Origin: Tyzzerella sp.
Lineage (GTDB): Bacteria; Bacillota; Clostridia; Lachnospirales; Lachnospiraceae
DNA: 64,000 bases
Assembly (NCBI GenBank): GCA_017465565.1
Contig: JAFTWA010000050.1
Location: 1-64,000, forward strand
Direction: 5' to 3'
Part shown: one piece after another, positions 44,065 to 53,298 of the stretch
Layout: the number at the start of each line of letters is the position of its first letter
Position numbering within the stretch: the first letter of the stretch is position 1
The notes under the pieces: generated by a model
Seen by the model: only the letters and a program-made list of their open reading frames with translations
The model's database searches: none
Told to the model about the DNA's origin: nothing
Program-made: the position numbers and the translations under genes

Positions 44065-45063
44065 ATGGGATACAATTTATCAAAAGAAAATGCAGAGAAA
44101 GTCCTTCAACAATGGTTGGAGAAATATGATATTTTTGCTCCAAAGTTGATGGAAGGCGAAGGCTGTTTTTCGGATACAGACATTGTCCGCTATGGAAAAA
44201 TTAGCAAACTGGATGATATTGAGTGGATGAAAAAATCGGATTATTCATTCAAAGAGATTCTGTTAGCGATTAATGAAACTTTATTTTACTTTACGGAAGA
44301 CCAGACAACAGTTCCGAAAGGACCAGAAAAGGATATTCTAATCTTTTTGCGCTCATGTGACTTGCATGCAGTGAAGCGTCTGGATGAAATCTATCTGAAA
44401 AACGGTTTTGAAGATTTTTATTACAGCAGAGTAAGAGAACGGGCAAAATTTATTCTTATGGGTTGCGAAACCACATGTTCATCAGGATTTTGTGTAAGTA
44501 TGGGTACGAATAAGTCAGACAATTATGATGCCTACATAAAAGTAGATGGTGATAATGTTTACATGGATTTGAAATGGAGCGAGCTTGCAGATGCTGTAAC
44601 AGAAGCAGAGGAAGTGGATGTAACGCCTGATTTTGTGACGGAAAACAAAGAAAAAGTTACATTGCCAAAGAATCTTTCGAATGAAAGCTTTACAAAAGAA
44701 ATTTGGCAGGAATACGGTGCACGCTGTATTGCATGCGGACGCTGCAATTTTGTCTGCCCAACCTGTACCTGCTTTACAATGCAGGATATCTTCTATAAAG
44801 ATAATCCGAAAGTTGGTGAGAGACGAAGAGTGTGGGCGTCTTGCCAGATTGACGGCTACACAGATATGGCAGGGGGACATGGTTACCGTAAGAGTCAGGG
44901 CGACAGAATGCGTTTCAAGGTAATGCATAAGATTTATGACTATGAAAAACGTTTTGGATACCCGATGTGTGTAGGCTGCGGTCGATGTGATGATGTCTGT
45001 CCTGAGTACATCTCTTATTCAAACTGCGTGAATCGTTTGGCAAAGGAGGAAAGTGAAGCATGA
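44065..45063 (+). CDS. asrA: Anaerobic sulfite reductase subunit A
   Basis: 332 residues, a ferredoxin-like subunit. The C-terminal half holds CIACGRCNFVCPTCTC and CVGCGRCDDVCPEY for two [4Fe-4S] clusters; FLRSCDLHAVKRLDEIYL marks the AsrA N-terminal domain. It passes electrons to AsrC in the cytosol. First gene of the asr operon, with AAAGGAG. Confidence 0.95.
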   Translation: MGYNLSKENAEKVLQQWLEKYDIFAPKLMEGEGCFSDTDIVRYGKISKLDDIEWMKKSDYSFKEILLAINETLFYFTEDQTTVPKGPEKDILIFLRSCDLHAVKRLDEIYLKNGFEDFYYSRVRERAKFILMGCETTCSSGFCVSMGTNKSDNYDAYIKVDGDNVYMDLKWSELADAVTEAEEVDVTPDFVTENKEKVTLPKNLSNESFTKEIWQEYGARCIACGRCNFVCPTCTCFTMQDIFYKDNPKVGERRRVWASCQIDGYTDMAGGHGYRKSQGDRMRFKVMHKIYDYEKRFGYPMCVGCGRCDDVCPEYISYSNCVNRLAKEESEA

Positions 45064-45851
45064 TGAATCATTACATTCCACAACTTTCTACGATTAAAGA
45101 AGTAATCAAACATACCGATTTAGAGTATACCTTCCGCATGACCTTTGAAGGTGATGTGAAACCGGGACAATTTTTTGAAATTTCCATTCCGAAATACGGT
45201 GAAGCACCGATTTCAGTAAGCGGTATTGGTGAAGGTACTGTAGATTTTACAATCCGCCGTGTAGGTAAAGTAACCAATGAGATTTTTGAAAATTATGTTG
45301 GCGACAAATTCTTTATTCGTGGACCATATGGAAACGGATTTGAGATTGAAAATTATAAGAATAAAGAGCTTGTGGTAATTGCTGGAGGTACAGGCCTTTC
45401 ACCAGTAAGAGGCGTGGTGGATTATTTTGCACATCACAATACGGAAGCAAAAAGCACGACCTTAATTGCAGGATTTAAATCACCAAAAGATGTACTTTTC
45501 AAAGATGATTTCGCATTTTGGAAAGATAACATTAACGTAATCCAGACTGTTGACACGGCGCCAGAGGGATATGAGGGACCAGTAGGTATGGTAACCAAAT
45601 ATATTCCAGATTTGAAATTCGAGAATATTGAGAACACAGCGTTTATCTGTGTTGGACCGCCGGTTATGATTCGATTTACGGTCATGGAAATTTTGAAATT
45701 AGGTGTTCCAGAAGAAAACATCTGGATTTCCCACGAAAGAAAGATGTGCTGCGGACTCGGAAAATGCGGTCACTGTAAAATTGGCTCTACATATATTTGC
45801 CTGGATGGACCAGTATTTAATTATGTAGATGGCAAGGAACTGATTGATTAG
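45060..45851 (+). CDS. asrB: Anaerobic sulfite reductase subunit B
   Basis: 263 residues. A flavin/NAD(P)H reductase fold: FFIRGPYGNGFEIEN, AGGTGLSPVRGV, and the iron-sulfur end CCGLGKCGHCKIGSTYIC. Starts in an ATGA-type overlap with asrA. Takes electrons from NADH. Confidence 0.95.
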   Translation: MMNHYIPQLSTIKEVIKHTDLEYTFRMTFEGDVKPGQFFEISIPKYGEAPISVSGIGEGTVDFTIRRVGKVTNEIFENYVGDKFFIRGPYGNGFEIENYKNKELVVIAGGTGLSPVRGVVDYFAHHNTEAKSTTLIAGFKSPKDVLFKDDFAFWKDNINVIQTVDTAPEGYEGPVGMVTKYIPDLKFENIENTAFICVGPPVMIRFTVMEILKLGVPEENIWISHERKMCCGLGKCGHCKIGSTYICLDGPVFNYVDGKELID

Positions 45852-45862
45852 GAGGTGTCGGC

Positions 45863-46837
45863 ATGGGATTAGATATTAATACGAAAAAATTAAAAAAGAA
45901 TGCGTTCCGCGTTTCAAAACATCGTGGAATCGGCGCATCTAGAATCCGTGTGCCAGGCGGTTATCTGAATGCAGAAGTACTTGGCATGGTGCAGGAAATT
46001 GCTCAAACCTATGGAAATGGGTATGTTCATCTTACGACTCGCCAGGGCTTTGAAATTGAAGGAATCCGTCTGGAAGATATGGATGAAATCAACAAAAAAC
46101 TTCAGCCAATTATTGAAACGGTAGGAATCAATCAGGATGAACCAAACAAAGGTTATCCGGCATCTGGAACAAGAAATATCACAGCATGTATCGGAAACAA
46201 CGTCTGTCCATTTGCCAACTACAACACAGCAGAGCTGGCAAGAAAGATTGAAAAGGAAGTATTTCCACATGACCTTCACTTTAAGATTGGTCTTACTGGA
46301 TGCTCTAATGACTGTGGTAAGGCGAGAATGCATGACTTTGGTATCATCGGCCAGACAATGCCACAGTATGATCCAATGCGCTGTGTGAACTGTCAGGCAT
46401 GTATCAAAGGCTGTAAGAGCCTCTCTGTAGATGCACTTCGTTCTGAAAACTATAAGATTGTGAGAGATACAGAAAAATGTGTGGGTTGCGGTGTATGTAT
46501 CACGAAATGTCCAACACGTGCACTTACAAGAAGCAAAAAGAAATATTACAAGCTTACGATTATGGGACGAACCGGAAAGAGAAATCCAAGACTCGGGGAA
46601 GACTTCCTTATCTGGGCTGATGCAGAAAATATCATAAAAATAATTCTCAATACTTACAAATTTGTAGATAAATACATTTCACCAGATGCGCCAGGAAGAA
46701 AAGAGCATATTGGATATATTATCGACAGAGTAGGATTTGAAGAATATAAAAAATGGGCACTGGACGGTGTGGAATTGATGCCAGAGACAATCATGAAAGA
46801 TTGTGTTTACTGGAGCGGAATTCATTTTGACCGTTAG
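45863..46837 (+). CDS. asrC: Anaerobic sulfite reductase subunit C (siroheme)
   Basis: 324 residues. Siroheme/[4Fe-4S] ligand motifs ACIGNNVCPFANYNT and GLTGCSNDCGKARMHD, then an inserted 2x[4Fe-4S] ferredoxin CVNCQACIKGC and CVGCGVCITKCP. It reduces sulfite to sulfide with six electrons; siroheme enzymes of this fold often also reduce nitrite. Placed directly before a nitrate-reductase-like enzyme, which raises the second possibility. Confidence 0.95.
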   Translation: MGLDINTKKLKKNAFRVSKHRGIGASRIRVPGGYLNAEVLGMVQEIAQTYGNGYVHLTTRQGFEIEGIRLEDMDEINKKLQPIIETVGINQDEPNKGYPASGTRNITACIGNNVCPFANYNTAELARKIEKEVFPHDLHFKIGLTGCSNDCGKARMHDFGIIGQTMPQYDPMRCVNCQACIKGCKSLSVDALRSENYKIVRDTEKCVGCGVCITKCPTRALTRSKKKYYKLTIMGRTGKRNPRLGEDFLIWADAENIIKIILNTYKFVDKYISPDAPGRKEHIGYIIDRVGFEEYKKWALDGVELMPETIMKDCVYWSGIHFDR

Positions 46838-46851
46838 GAAAGGAAAGATAT

Positions 46852-48945
46852 ATGAAAAAAATACAATCAACCTGTAATTATTGTGCCATCGACTGCAATC
46901 TTGATTTCTATGTAGAAGACAACCGCATCGTAAAGGTTGTGCCTACAAAGGGTTATCCTGTAAACGATGGTTTCAGCTGTATCAAAGGTCTTTCTTTAGA
47001 TAAGCAGCAAAAAACGGTAAAACCGAACAGTCTTCCAAAGATTCGCCAGGAAGATGGAAGCTTCAAAGAAGTAGCCTGGGAGGAAGGATTCCAGCATGTA
47101 GCTGATAAACTAAAAGAAATTCAGGCAAAATATGGTCAGGAAAGTGTTGCCGGCATTAGTACAGGCCAACTGACGTTGGAAGAATTTGCTCTCTTTGGAC
47201 ACGTGATGCGCGACCATTTAAAAGCAAATGTAGACGGTAATACACGTCTTTGTATGGCAACTGCAGTAGTAGCGCACAAACAGAGCTTTGGTTTCGACGC
47301 ACCTGGGTATACATTAAATGACCTTGAGCTTTCTGATACAATCGTTCTCATTGGTGCAAATCCTGTAGTAGCCCATCCTATCGTATGGGGAAGGATTCAA
47401 AAGAATAAAGTGCCTGGCCACAAACTGATTGTTGTAGACCCTAGAAAGTCTGAATCAGCAATGAATGCAGATTACTGGTATGGTCTCAAGCATAGAAGTG
47501 ACTTGCTGTTATTATATACGATTGCAAACCAATTAATCGAAAAGGATTACTTGGACCACCAATTCATTGAAGCGCATACAGAGAAATTTGAAGAATTCAA
47601 AGAATTTGTAAAAGCCTATACATTAGAACGCGGCGTGGAAGGAACAGGCCTTTCGGCAGAACAGATTTTAGAGTTTGTGGAATTGATTCACAGCGGTAAG
47701 AAGGTGTCATTCTGGTGGACCATGGGTGTTAATCAGGGGTATGAAGCGGTTCGTACTGCCCAGGCTATCATTAACATTGCATTGATGACAGGTAATATTG
47801 GAAAGCCTGGTACAGGTGCCAATTCAATTACCGGTCAGTGCAACGCTATGGCATCCCGCGCTTACTCTAATACAGCGGTATTCTACGGCGGCGGTGATTT
47901 CACAAATCCAGCGAGAAGAGCCCGTATTGCTGAGGTGTTTGGAGTTGACGAGAGCAAGCTTGCTGAAAAACCTACAAAGACATATAACCAGATTATTGAA
48001 GGTATTAATGCTGGCGAGATTAAGGCTCTGTGGATTTTGTGTACAAATCCAAGACACAGCTGGACAAACAATGAAACCTTTGCTTCTGCGGCTAAGAAAC
48101 TGGAACTTTTCGTTGTTCAGGATATTTATGACACCATCGAAAGTGCTGAAGACTGTACCGTATACTTCCCGGTTGTTCCGGGCATCAAAAAAGAAGGAAC
48201 ATACATCAACATGGAGAGACGTCTTTCAGCAATGCGTCCTGTTTTAGAGCGTGGCGAAAATGAAATTTCAGACTACGAAGCAATCCTCGGTGTAGGAAAA
48301 GCTTTGGGAATGGGCGATGAATTAAAAGGCTGGGAAACTCCAAAGGATTGTTTCAATCTTATGAGAGAATGTTCTAGAAACATGCCTTGTGATATTACGG
48401 GTGTAACTTGGGAGATGTTAGAAAACTCTCATGGTATCCAGTGGCCATATCCGGAAGGAAAAGAAGAAGAAAACAAAGAAGAACAGAGAAGACTTTACTC
48501 TGACGGTAAATTCTTTACACCATCGAAAAAAGCACAGTTTATGTTTGAAGATGTACGTGAAAATCCACTTCCAACAACAGACGAGTTCCCGCTAGTTTTC
48601 AATACAGGACGTGGAAGTGTGGGACAGTGGCACACACAGAGCCGTACAAAAGAAGTGAAATTTGTAGAAGATGTTTCTGCTAAAAAGGCATACATCTATA
48701 TGAATACAAAGATGGCAGAAGAAAATGGCGTGAAAGAGATGGATGAAATACGTGTATATTCTGTGAATGGTCAAGATGCTGTATTTGCAGTAAAAATCAC
48801 AGATAATGTTCAGTACAACGAATTATATGCGCCAATTCATTATATTGAATGCAATAAATTAACGCCATCTTTATATGACACTTATTCAAAAGAACCTTCA
48901 TACAAAGCGACACCAGTTCGATTTGAAAAATGTGAAGAAGTATAG
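46852..48945 (+). CDS. Molybdopterin oxidoreductase, NapA/NasA-like, Cys-ligated
   Basis: 697 residues. N-terminal [4Fe-4S] motif CNYCAIDC...FSCIKG (C8, C11, C15, C43), then RLCMATAV with C134 as the likely molybdenum ligand. That motif matches the NapA/assimilatory nitrate reductase clade; selenium-type formate dehydrogenases carry Sec here, and no in-frame UGA is present. The C-terminal domain (FNTGRGSVGQWHTQSRTK) binds bis-MGD. No Tat signal: cytosolic. Likely nitrate reductase; formate or another substrate cannot be excluded. Start follows AAAGGAAAG. Confidence 0.8.
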   Translation: MKKIQSTCNYCAIDCNLDFYVEDNRIVKVVPTKGYPVNDGFSCIKGLSLDKQQKTVKPNSLPKIRQEDGSFKEVAWEEGFQHVADKLKEIQAKYGQESVAGISTGQLTLEEFALFGHVMRDHLKANVDGNTRLCMATAVVAHKQSFGFDAPGYTLNDLELSDTIVLIGANPVVAHPIVWGRIQKNKVPGHKLIVVDPRKSESAMNADYWYGLKHRSDLLLLYTIANQLIEKDYLDHQFIEAHTEKFEEFKEFVKAYTLERGVEGTGLSAEQILEFVELIHSGKKVSFWWTMGVNQGYEAVRTAQAIINIALMTGNIGKPGTGANSITGQCNAMASRAYSNTAVFYGGGDFTNPARRARIAEVFGVDESKLAEKPTKTYNQIIEGINAGEIKALWILCTNPRHSWTNNETFASAAKKLELFVVQDIYDTIESAEDCTVYFPVVPGIKKEGTYINMERRLSAMRPVLERGENEISDYEAILGVGKALGMGDELKGWETPKDCFNLMRECSRNMPCDITGVTWEMLENSHGIQWPYPEGKEEENKEEQRRLYSDGKFFTPSKKAQFMFEDVRENPLPTTDEFPLVFNTGRGSVGQWHTQSRTKEVKFVEDVSAKKAYIYMNTKMAEENGVKEMDEIRVYSVNGQDAVFAVKITDNVQYNELYAPIHYIECNKLTPSLYDTYSKEPSYKATPVRFEKCEEV

Positions 48946-48956
48946 GGAGGAAGCTT

Positions 48957-49385
48957 ATGTATCGAATTAAAATTGACAGAAGCCGCTGCATCGGCTGCCT
49001 TACTTGTGTGACAGCGTGCGTTGTAAGTCATGAAACTGAGAGTGGCGATGCAAGAAACCGTGTGACAATCGACAGTGAGATCAAACCAGCACCTATTTTC
49101 TGCCGTCACTGTGACAGACCAGAGTGTGTATATACATGCATGACAGGCGCAATGAAGAAAAATCCGGAAACCGGATATGTAGAATACGACAAAGAACAGT
49201 GTGCAAGCTGCTACATGTGTATCATGTCCTGTCCATTTGGAATTCTAAAACACGATAGTATTAACAAGACAGAGATTATGAAATGTAATATGTGTGTGCA
49301 CAGAAGTGAAGATGGTTCTGGAAATCCAATGTGTGTGGAAAAATGTCCAATGCATGCAATTACAGTAGAGGAGGTGGGAAGATGA
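48957..49385 (+). CDS. Four-cluster ferredoxin subunit (HycB/NrfC-like)
   Basis: 142 residues. Four Cys sets CIGCLTCVTAC, CRHCDRPECVYTC, CASCYMCIMSC and CNMC...CVEKC bind four [4Fe-4S] clusters. Electron-transfer partner of the molybdoenzyme 11 nt upstream; overlaps the oxidoreductase gene by 4 nt. Confidence 0.92.
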   Translation: MYRIKIDRSRCIGCLTCVTACVVSHETESGDARNRVTIDSEIKPAPIFCRHCDRPECVYTCMTGAMKKNPETGYVEYDKEQCASCYMCIMSCPFGILKHDSINKTEIMKCNMCVHRSEDGSGNPMCVEKCPMHAITVEEVGR

Positions 49386-50611
49386 GATATGTGGTAATCG
49401 GAGCTTCGGCTGCAGGAATCAATGGTGTCCGCGAGCTTAGAAAACTAGACAAAGAAAGTGAAATCATTCTCATTTCAAAAGACAAGGAAATTTATTCCCG
49501 CTGTATTCTGCATCACTACCTTGGCGGTGAGAGAACTGTTCCAGAACTGAACTTTGCGGAACACAATTTTGAAGAACTTTATAATGTGCAGTGGATCAAA
49601 GGAAAAGCCTGTACGGGATTAAAACCGGAAGAGAAAAAGGTGATTCTGGAAGACGGAGAGGAAGTAAAGTATGACAAACTCCTCATCGCTACAGGCTCCC
49701 ACACATTTGTCCCACCGATTAAGAACTTAAAAGAAGCAAAAAATGTGATTGGATTCCGTAATATTGAAGACATCGAAACCTTGAAAGAAGTTGCAAAGAC
49801 ACACAAGAATTTCCTAGTAATGGGAGGAGGTCTTGTTGGACTTGACTGTACAAGCGGTCTCCTTGAACTAGGAGTAAATGTGACGCTTGTCGAAATGGCA
49901 AAATGGATGCTGGTAAGACAGCTTGACCCACGTGCAGCAAAGACGTATCAGGATGCCTTCGAGGCAAAAGGCGTGAAACAGTACTATGGTGACGGTATTG
50001 CAGAAGCTGTTATGAACGGGGAAGGCGTGATTACATCTGTAATTTTATCCAGCGGAACAGAAATTCCATGCGATTATGTCGTTATCACAGCGGGCGTTCG
50101 TTCGAATGTAGAATTCCTGGAAGGTTCTGGAATTGAGACGAGCAAATTTGGCCTTATTTACGATGAAACAGGCAAAACAAGTGATGAAAATATTTATGGG
50201 GCCGGAGATGTTTCAGGAACAAGTCCAATCTGGCCGGTTGCTGTAAAAGAGGGAATTATCGCGGCAAGCAATATGGCAGGCGTGCCAAGAAAGATGACAG
50301 ATTTTTTCGCAAGTAAATCTACGATGAATTTCCTTGGAATTCCAAGTATGTCTCTTGGCAATGTAAATCCAGAAGACGATTCTTACTGTGTAGAGATTCG
50401 CGACACGAAAGATTCCTATAAGAAGATTGTTCATCAGAATGGCAAGATTGTTGGAGCAATCCTTCAGGGAGATCTGGCGTACGGCGGTATCCTTCAGCAG
50501 TTGATTGCAAGAAAGATTGATGTCACAAAAGTGAAAAAGCCAATTTTTGATGTGGATTATTCAGACTTTTTCCATATCAATGAAAACTTTGAATTCTATT
50601 ATGAAGATTAG
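49382..50611 (+). CDS. FAD-dependent NAD(P)H oxidoreductase (NirB-N/rubredoxin reductase type)
   Basis: 409 residues from ATG 49382 (GGAGGTGGGAAG upstream). YVVIGASAAGINGVRELRKL binds FAD, MGGGLVGLDCTSGLLELGVN binds NAD(P)H, and IYGAGDVSG is the C-terminal FAD motif. Probably delivers NADH electrons to the ferredoxin subunit and molybdoenzyme, as NarC does in the clostridial narABC arrangement. Confidence 0.88.
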   Translation: MRYVVIGASAAGINGVRELRKLDKESEIILISKDKEIYSRCILHHYLGGERTVPELNFAEHNFEELYNVQWIKGKACTGLKPEEKKVILEDGEEVKYDKLLIATGSHTFVPPIKNLKEAKNVIGFRNIEDIETLKEVAKTHKNFLVMGGGLVGLDCTSGLLELGVNVTLVEMAKWMLVRQLDPRAAKTYQDAFEAKGVKQYYGDGIAEAVMNGEGVITSVILSSGTEIPCDYVVITAGVRSNVEFLEGSGIETSKFGLIYDETGKTSDENIYGAGDVSGTSPIWPVAVKEGIIAASNMAGVPRKMTDFFASKSTMNFLGIPSMSLGNVNPEDDSYCVEIRDTKDSYKKIVHQNGKIVGAILQGDLAYGGILQQLIARKIDVTKVKKPIFDVDYSDFFHINENFEFYYED

Positions 50612-50622
50612 TGAGGAAAAAT

Positions 50623-51552
50623 ATGAAAAGATTAGAAAAAATGCCGGTACCGGTACTTCCAACATTTGTTGGCGCGCTGACATTGTCTAATGTGTACTCT
50701 GGAATGGGATATCTTTGGGTTCGTCACATTACGATGTGGGCGGCAACGATTATTCTTTTACTTTATTTAGTGAAAATAATTAGATTTCCAAAAACATGTA
50801 AGCAGGAATACGAAACAGTCGTTCCAAGTAGTTTATATGCGGCTTTTAACATGATACTTATGATTCTTGGAAGCTATTATTTTGATTATGTTCCAGCCTT
50901 AGGGAAAGGAATGTGGGGCATTGCAATTGTGATGCATGCGGCACACATTTTAGTATTTACCTATCGGAATGTAATCAAAAAACGCGATGTGAATACGTTT
51001 GTTCCAAGCTGGTATGTTACATATAACGGAATCATGGTAAGCTGTGTTGTGGGCGGCGCAATGAACGCGGCTGGTGTATTAAAATACATTGTATATTATG
51101 GTATTATCATTTACTTTGTGATTCTCCCATTCATGCTTTGGAGACTGATGAAGGTAGAAGTAAAAGCACCAGTTTATCACACAATGGCAGTTTTACTTGC
51201 TCCATGTAGTCTCTGCGTGGTGAGTTACTTAAATGTGATTCAGAATCCAAATCAGATTATACTATATATTTTATATGCATGTGTATTAGCATCACTTACA
51301 TTCATAATCATTAAGCTTCCAAAATTCTTTGCATTCCCATTTGCACCGGGATTTGCAGGAATGACCTTCCCTATGGCAATTGGTATCGTGGCAAGCAACA
51401 AAATGGCAGGATACTTAGCAGGAGCAGGAAACGAAGCGTTGGCAGGTGTGGTTACACAGATTAGTGGAATTCAAATATATCTGACAACAATGATTATTGG
51501 ATTTGTGCTTTTAAACTTTGTCATGATGGCATTAAAAGTGGAGAGAAAATAA
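50623..51552 (+). CDS. TDT-family membrane protein (TehA/SLAC1-like)
   Basis: 309 residues, about ten helices. VLPTFVGALTLSNVYSGMGY, FVPSWYVTYNGIMVSC and FAPGFAGMTFPMAIGIVAS belong to the tellurite/dicarboxylate/SLAC1 anion family, which includes sulfite exporters. In this operon it may pass nitrite, nitrate or sulfite. ATG 50623 follows AGGA. Confidence 0.85.
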   Translation: MKRLEKMPVPVLPTFVGALTLSNVYSGMGYLWVRHITMWAATIILLLYLVKIIRFPKTCKQEYETVVPSSLYAAFNMILMILGSYYFDYVPALGKGMWGIAIVMHAAHILVFTYRNVIKKRDVNTFVPSWYVTYNGIMVSCVVGGAMNAAGVLKYIVYYGIIIYFVILPFMLWRLMKVEVKAPVYHTMAVLLAPCSLCVVSYLNVIQNPNQIILYILYACVLASLTFIIIKLPKFFAFPFAPGFAGMTFPMAIGIVASNKMAGYLAGAGNEALAGVVTQISGIQIYLTTMIIGFVLLNFVMMALKVERK

Positions 51553-51554
51553 AA

Positions 51555-52124
51555 ATGAAAATTGGTTGTGTAATCCTGGCAGGCGGGAAAAGCTCCCGCA
51601 TGGGAAAAGACAAAGCGTTATTGGAAATAAATGGTAAGAATTTTATAAAACAATTGACTGAAGAGCTTGATTGGTTTGGAGAAAAACTGATTGCCCGCGG
51701 AAACAATAGTGAGATACAGGAGGTCTCGTGGCCTGTGATGCCTGATGTATATCAGGAGCGCGGTCCAATCGGCGGACTTCATGCGGCGCTTTCATTATGT
51801 GAATCGGATGCATTGTTTTGCGTTTCTTGTGACATGCCGCTGATACAAAGCCCGCTTGCAAAAAGTCTGTGTGATTCCATGGACGAAGCCTGTGATGCAG
51901 TTGTTGCAAAGGCAGAAGACGGAAGAATCCATCCGCTGTGTGCAGTGTACCGGAAAGAGGCAGCGGCAGTTTTTGAGGAACAGATTCTGTCTGGAAATAA
52001 TCGTATCATGAGTGCACTTGATAAGATGCGGGTAAAATATATTACCATTGATTTTGAAAGGGGAGCACAACAGCTATTTAATGTAAATACTCCAGAAGAG
52101 TATTTGGAGATAAGAAAGCCATAA
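51555..52124 (+). CDS. mobA: Molybdenum cofactor guanylyltransferase
   Basis: 189 residues: VILAGGKSSRMGKDKALLEI is the nucleotidyltransferase signature, and VMPDVYQERGPIGGLHAALS with CDMPLI complete the active site. Makes the MGD cofactor for the molybdoenzyme. Starts 2 nt after the TDT gene. No moaABC/moeA genes are in the window. Confidence 0.93.
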   Translation: MKIGCVILAGGKSSRMGKDKALLEINGKNFIKQLTEELDWFGEKLIARGNNSEIQEVSWPVMPDVYQERGPIGGLHAALSLCESDALFCVSCDMPLIQSPLAKSLCDSMDEACDAVVAKAEDGRIHPLCAVYRKEAAAVFEEQILSGNNRIMSALDKMRVKYITIDFERGAQQLFNVNTPEEYLEIRKP

Positions 52125-52140
52125 AAATGAAAAAACCGGA

Positions 52141-52231
52141 TTTCGAGTCGATGATACCTAAACGCTTGGCGCATGGTGCTCGACCGTGGATGGTTCCACC
52201 GGAGTGTATCTGGAAACGGGTATGCTTTCCA
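52141..52231 (+). promoter_or_regulatory. Putative Moco-type riboswitch
   Basis: Between mobA and a transporter gene lies a structured RNA. TCGAG (52143-52147) pairs with CTCGA (52179-52183); GTGGA-TGGT-TCCAC (52186-52199) is a hairpin; GTATCTG-GAAA-CGGGTAT (52206-52222) ends in a GAAA tetraloop. ATACC (52154-52158) can alternatively pair with GGTAT (52219-52223). GTATCTGGAAA, TGCTCG and CCACCGG resemble, from memory, the E. coli moaA Moco RNA. The SD at 52238-52243 lies just beyond. A covariance search is needed to confirm. Confidence 0.65.
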
Positions 52232-52249
52232 ATGTGAGAAGGAGTTCGT

Positions 52250-52816
52250 ATGAGATATTCAAAATTATCTATGTTAAATTTCATGGCTTTATGTTGTATA
52301 CTTGGTCTATTTACCAAGAAATTGATAAATCCTTTTGCCAATATTATTACAGAGGCATTACATATCCCAGGGGGAATCAGCACTGGATTCTCCATCATGT
52401 TTCTAGTGATTGCAGTAGAAATTGTGAAAGGGAAGCACTGCGGGACTCTGATGGCGACTGTGCAGGGGCTTCTTGCACTTGCGCTTGGAAGAATCGGAAG
52501 TATGGGAATGCTGATGCCGCTTGGCTATATTGTAACGGGTGTTGCTATTGATTTGATTTACGGCTTGCAGAAATACATCAAGTGTTCCAGAACGGAGCGA
52601 ATGGTATTTGCAAATGCCTTGGCAGCAGTCATGGCGTCCGTAACGGCAAATGTGCTGGTGTTTCATTTGCATGGACCGGTCTTATGGCTATACCTGTGTG
52701 TGTCGGCGACAAGCGGAACCATGTATGGATTTTTAGGCTCAGCTGTTGCAGCGCGCCTTTATCCTATATTTGAAAATAGTAATGGAAAGAGAGAGGATTA
52801 TCATGAAATCGCGTAA
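52250..52816 (+). CDS. ECF transporter S-component-like membrane protein
   Basis: 188 residues with five or six helices; TEALHIPGGISTGFSIMFLV and LGRIGSMGMLMPLGYIVTGV recall S components (BioY/ThiW-like) that capture vitamins for ECF transporters. No EcfA or EcfT nearby, so it would share the common module. A putative Moco riboswitch upstream suggests the ligand is Moco-related (a pterin or molybdenum species). GAAGGAG precedes the start. Confidence 0.65.
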   Translation: MRYSKLSMLNFMALCCILGLFTKKLINPFANIITEALHIPGGISTGFSIMFLVIAVEIVKGKHCGTLMATVQGLLALALGRIGSMGMLMPLGYIVTGVAIDLIYGLQKYIKCSRTERMVFANALAAVMASVTANVLVFHLHGPVLWLYLCVSATSGTMYGFLGSAVAARLYPIFENSNGKREDYHEIA

Positions 52817-53249
52817 AGCTATTATTTTAGGAGTAGTATTAATTATACTTACTGCAATCGCTGCAGTAATTCATCTGAGTACACGAGAGGAAGTACCAGA
52901 AAATGCAGTACAGATTTCTGCAAATGACAAGACATACACGATTGATATTAAAAAATTAAACTATGAGCAGGTGGAAGGAATTCGCGTGAATGGAAAAGGC
53001 GAAGAGATTCCAGTAGAAGGAGCTGGCATTGCGCTAAAAGATATTTTGGCACAGGAAAAGATTACAGAGTATTCGAAAGTGACGGTTGTTGCGGATGATT
53101 CTTATAGCGCAGAACTTACGGCTGAAGAGATAAAGGAAGACGAAAAGGTGTATTTGCTAAATGAAGAGGAGAGTCTTCGTTTGATAGTTTTCGGAGATGA
53201 AAATAGTAAACGCAGTGTATCGAATGTAGTGCAGATTATTGTAGAATAA
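52803..53249 (+). CDS. Membrane-anchored protein with molybdopterin-oxidoreductase-like fold
   Basis: 148 residues. One N-terminal helix (AIILGVVLIILTAIAAVIHL) anchors an extracellular domain with GIALKDILAQE, VTVVADDSYSAELTAEEI and LRLIVFGDENSKRSVSNVVQ. This matches the reduced sulfite-oxidase-type (PF00174-like) fold without the molybdenum-ligating Cys. Overlaps the S component by 14 nt, so the pair is probably one functional unit, perhaps a ligand-capturing protein. Confidence 0.6.
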   Translation: MKSRKAIILGVVLIILTAIAAVIHLSTREEVPENAVQISANDKTYTIDIKKLNYEQVEGIRVNGKGEEIPVEGAGIALKDILAQEKITEYSKVTVVADDSYSAELTAEEIKEDEKVYLLNEEESLRLIVFGDENSKRSVSNVVQIIVE

Positions 53250-53257
53250 GTACAAAG

Positions 53258-53298
53258 AAGGCCCATAGAAGTCAAAATTGACTTCTGTGAGCCTTTTT
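53258..53298. terminator. Bidirectional terminator
   Basis: A stem of about 17 bp (53258-53274 with 53279-53295) ending in TTTTTT on the plus strand. It contains the stop codon of the convergent cbiK gene. Confidence 0.85.

Noticed and set aside
46852..48945. Selenocysteine formate dehydrogenase, suggested by the nearby sel genes
   Set aside because: The ligand position reads RLCMATAV with Cys, no in-frame UGA exists, and the motif fits the nitrate reductase clade better.
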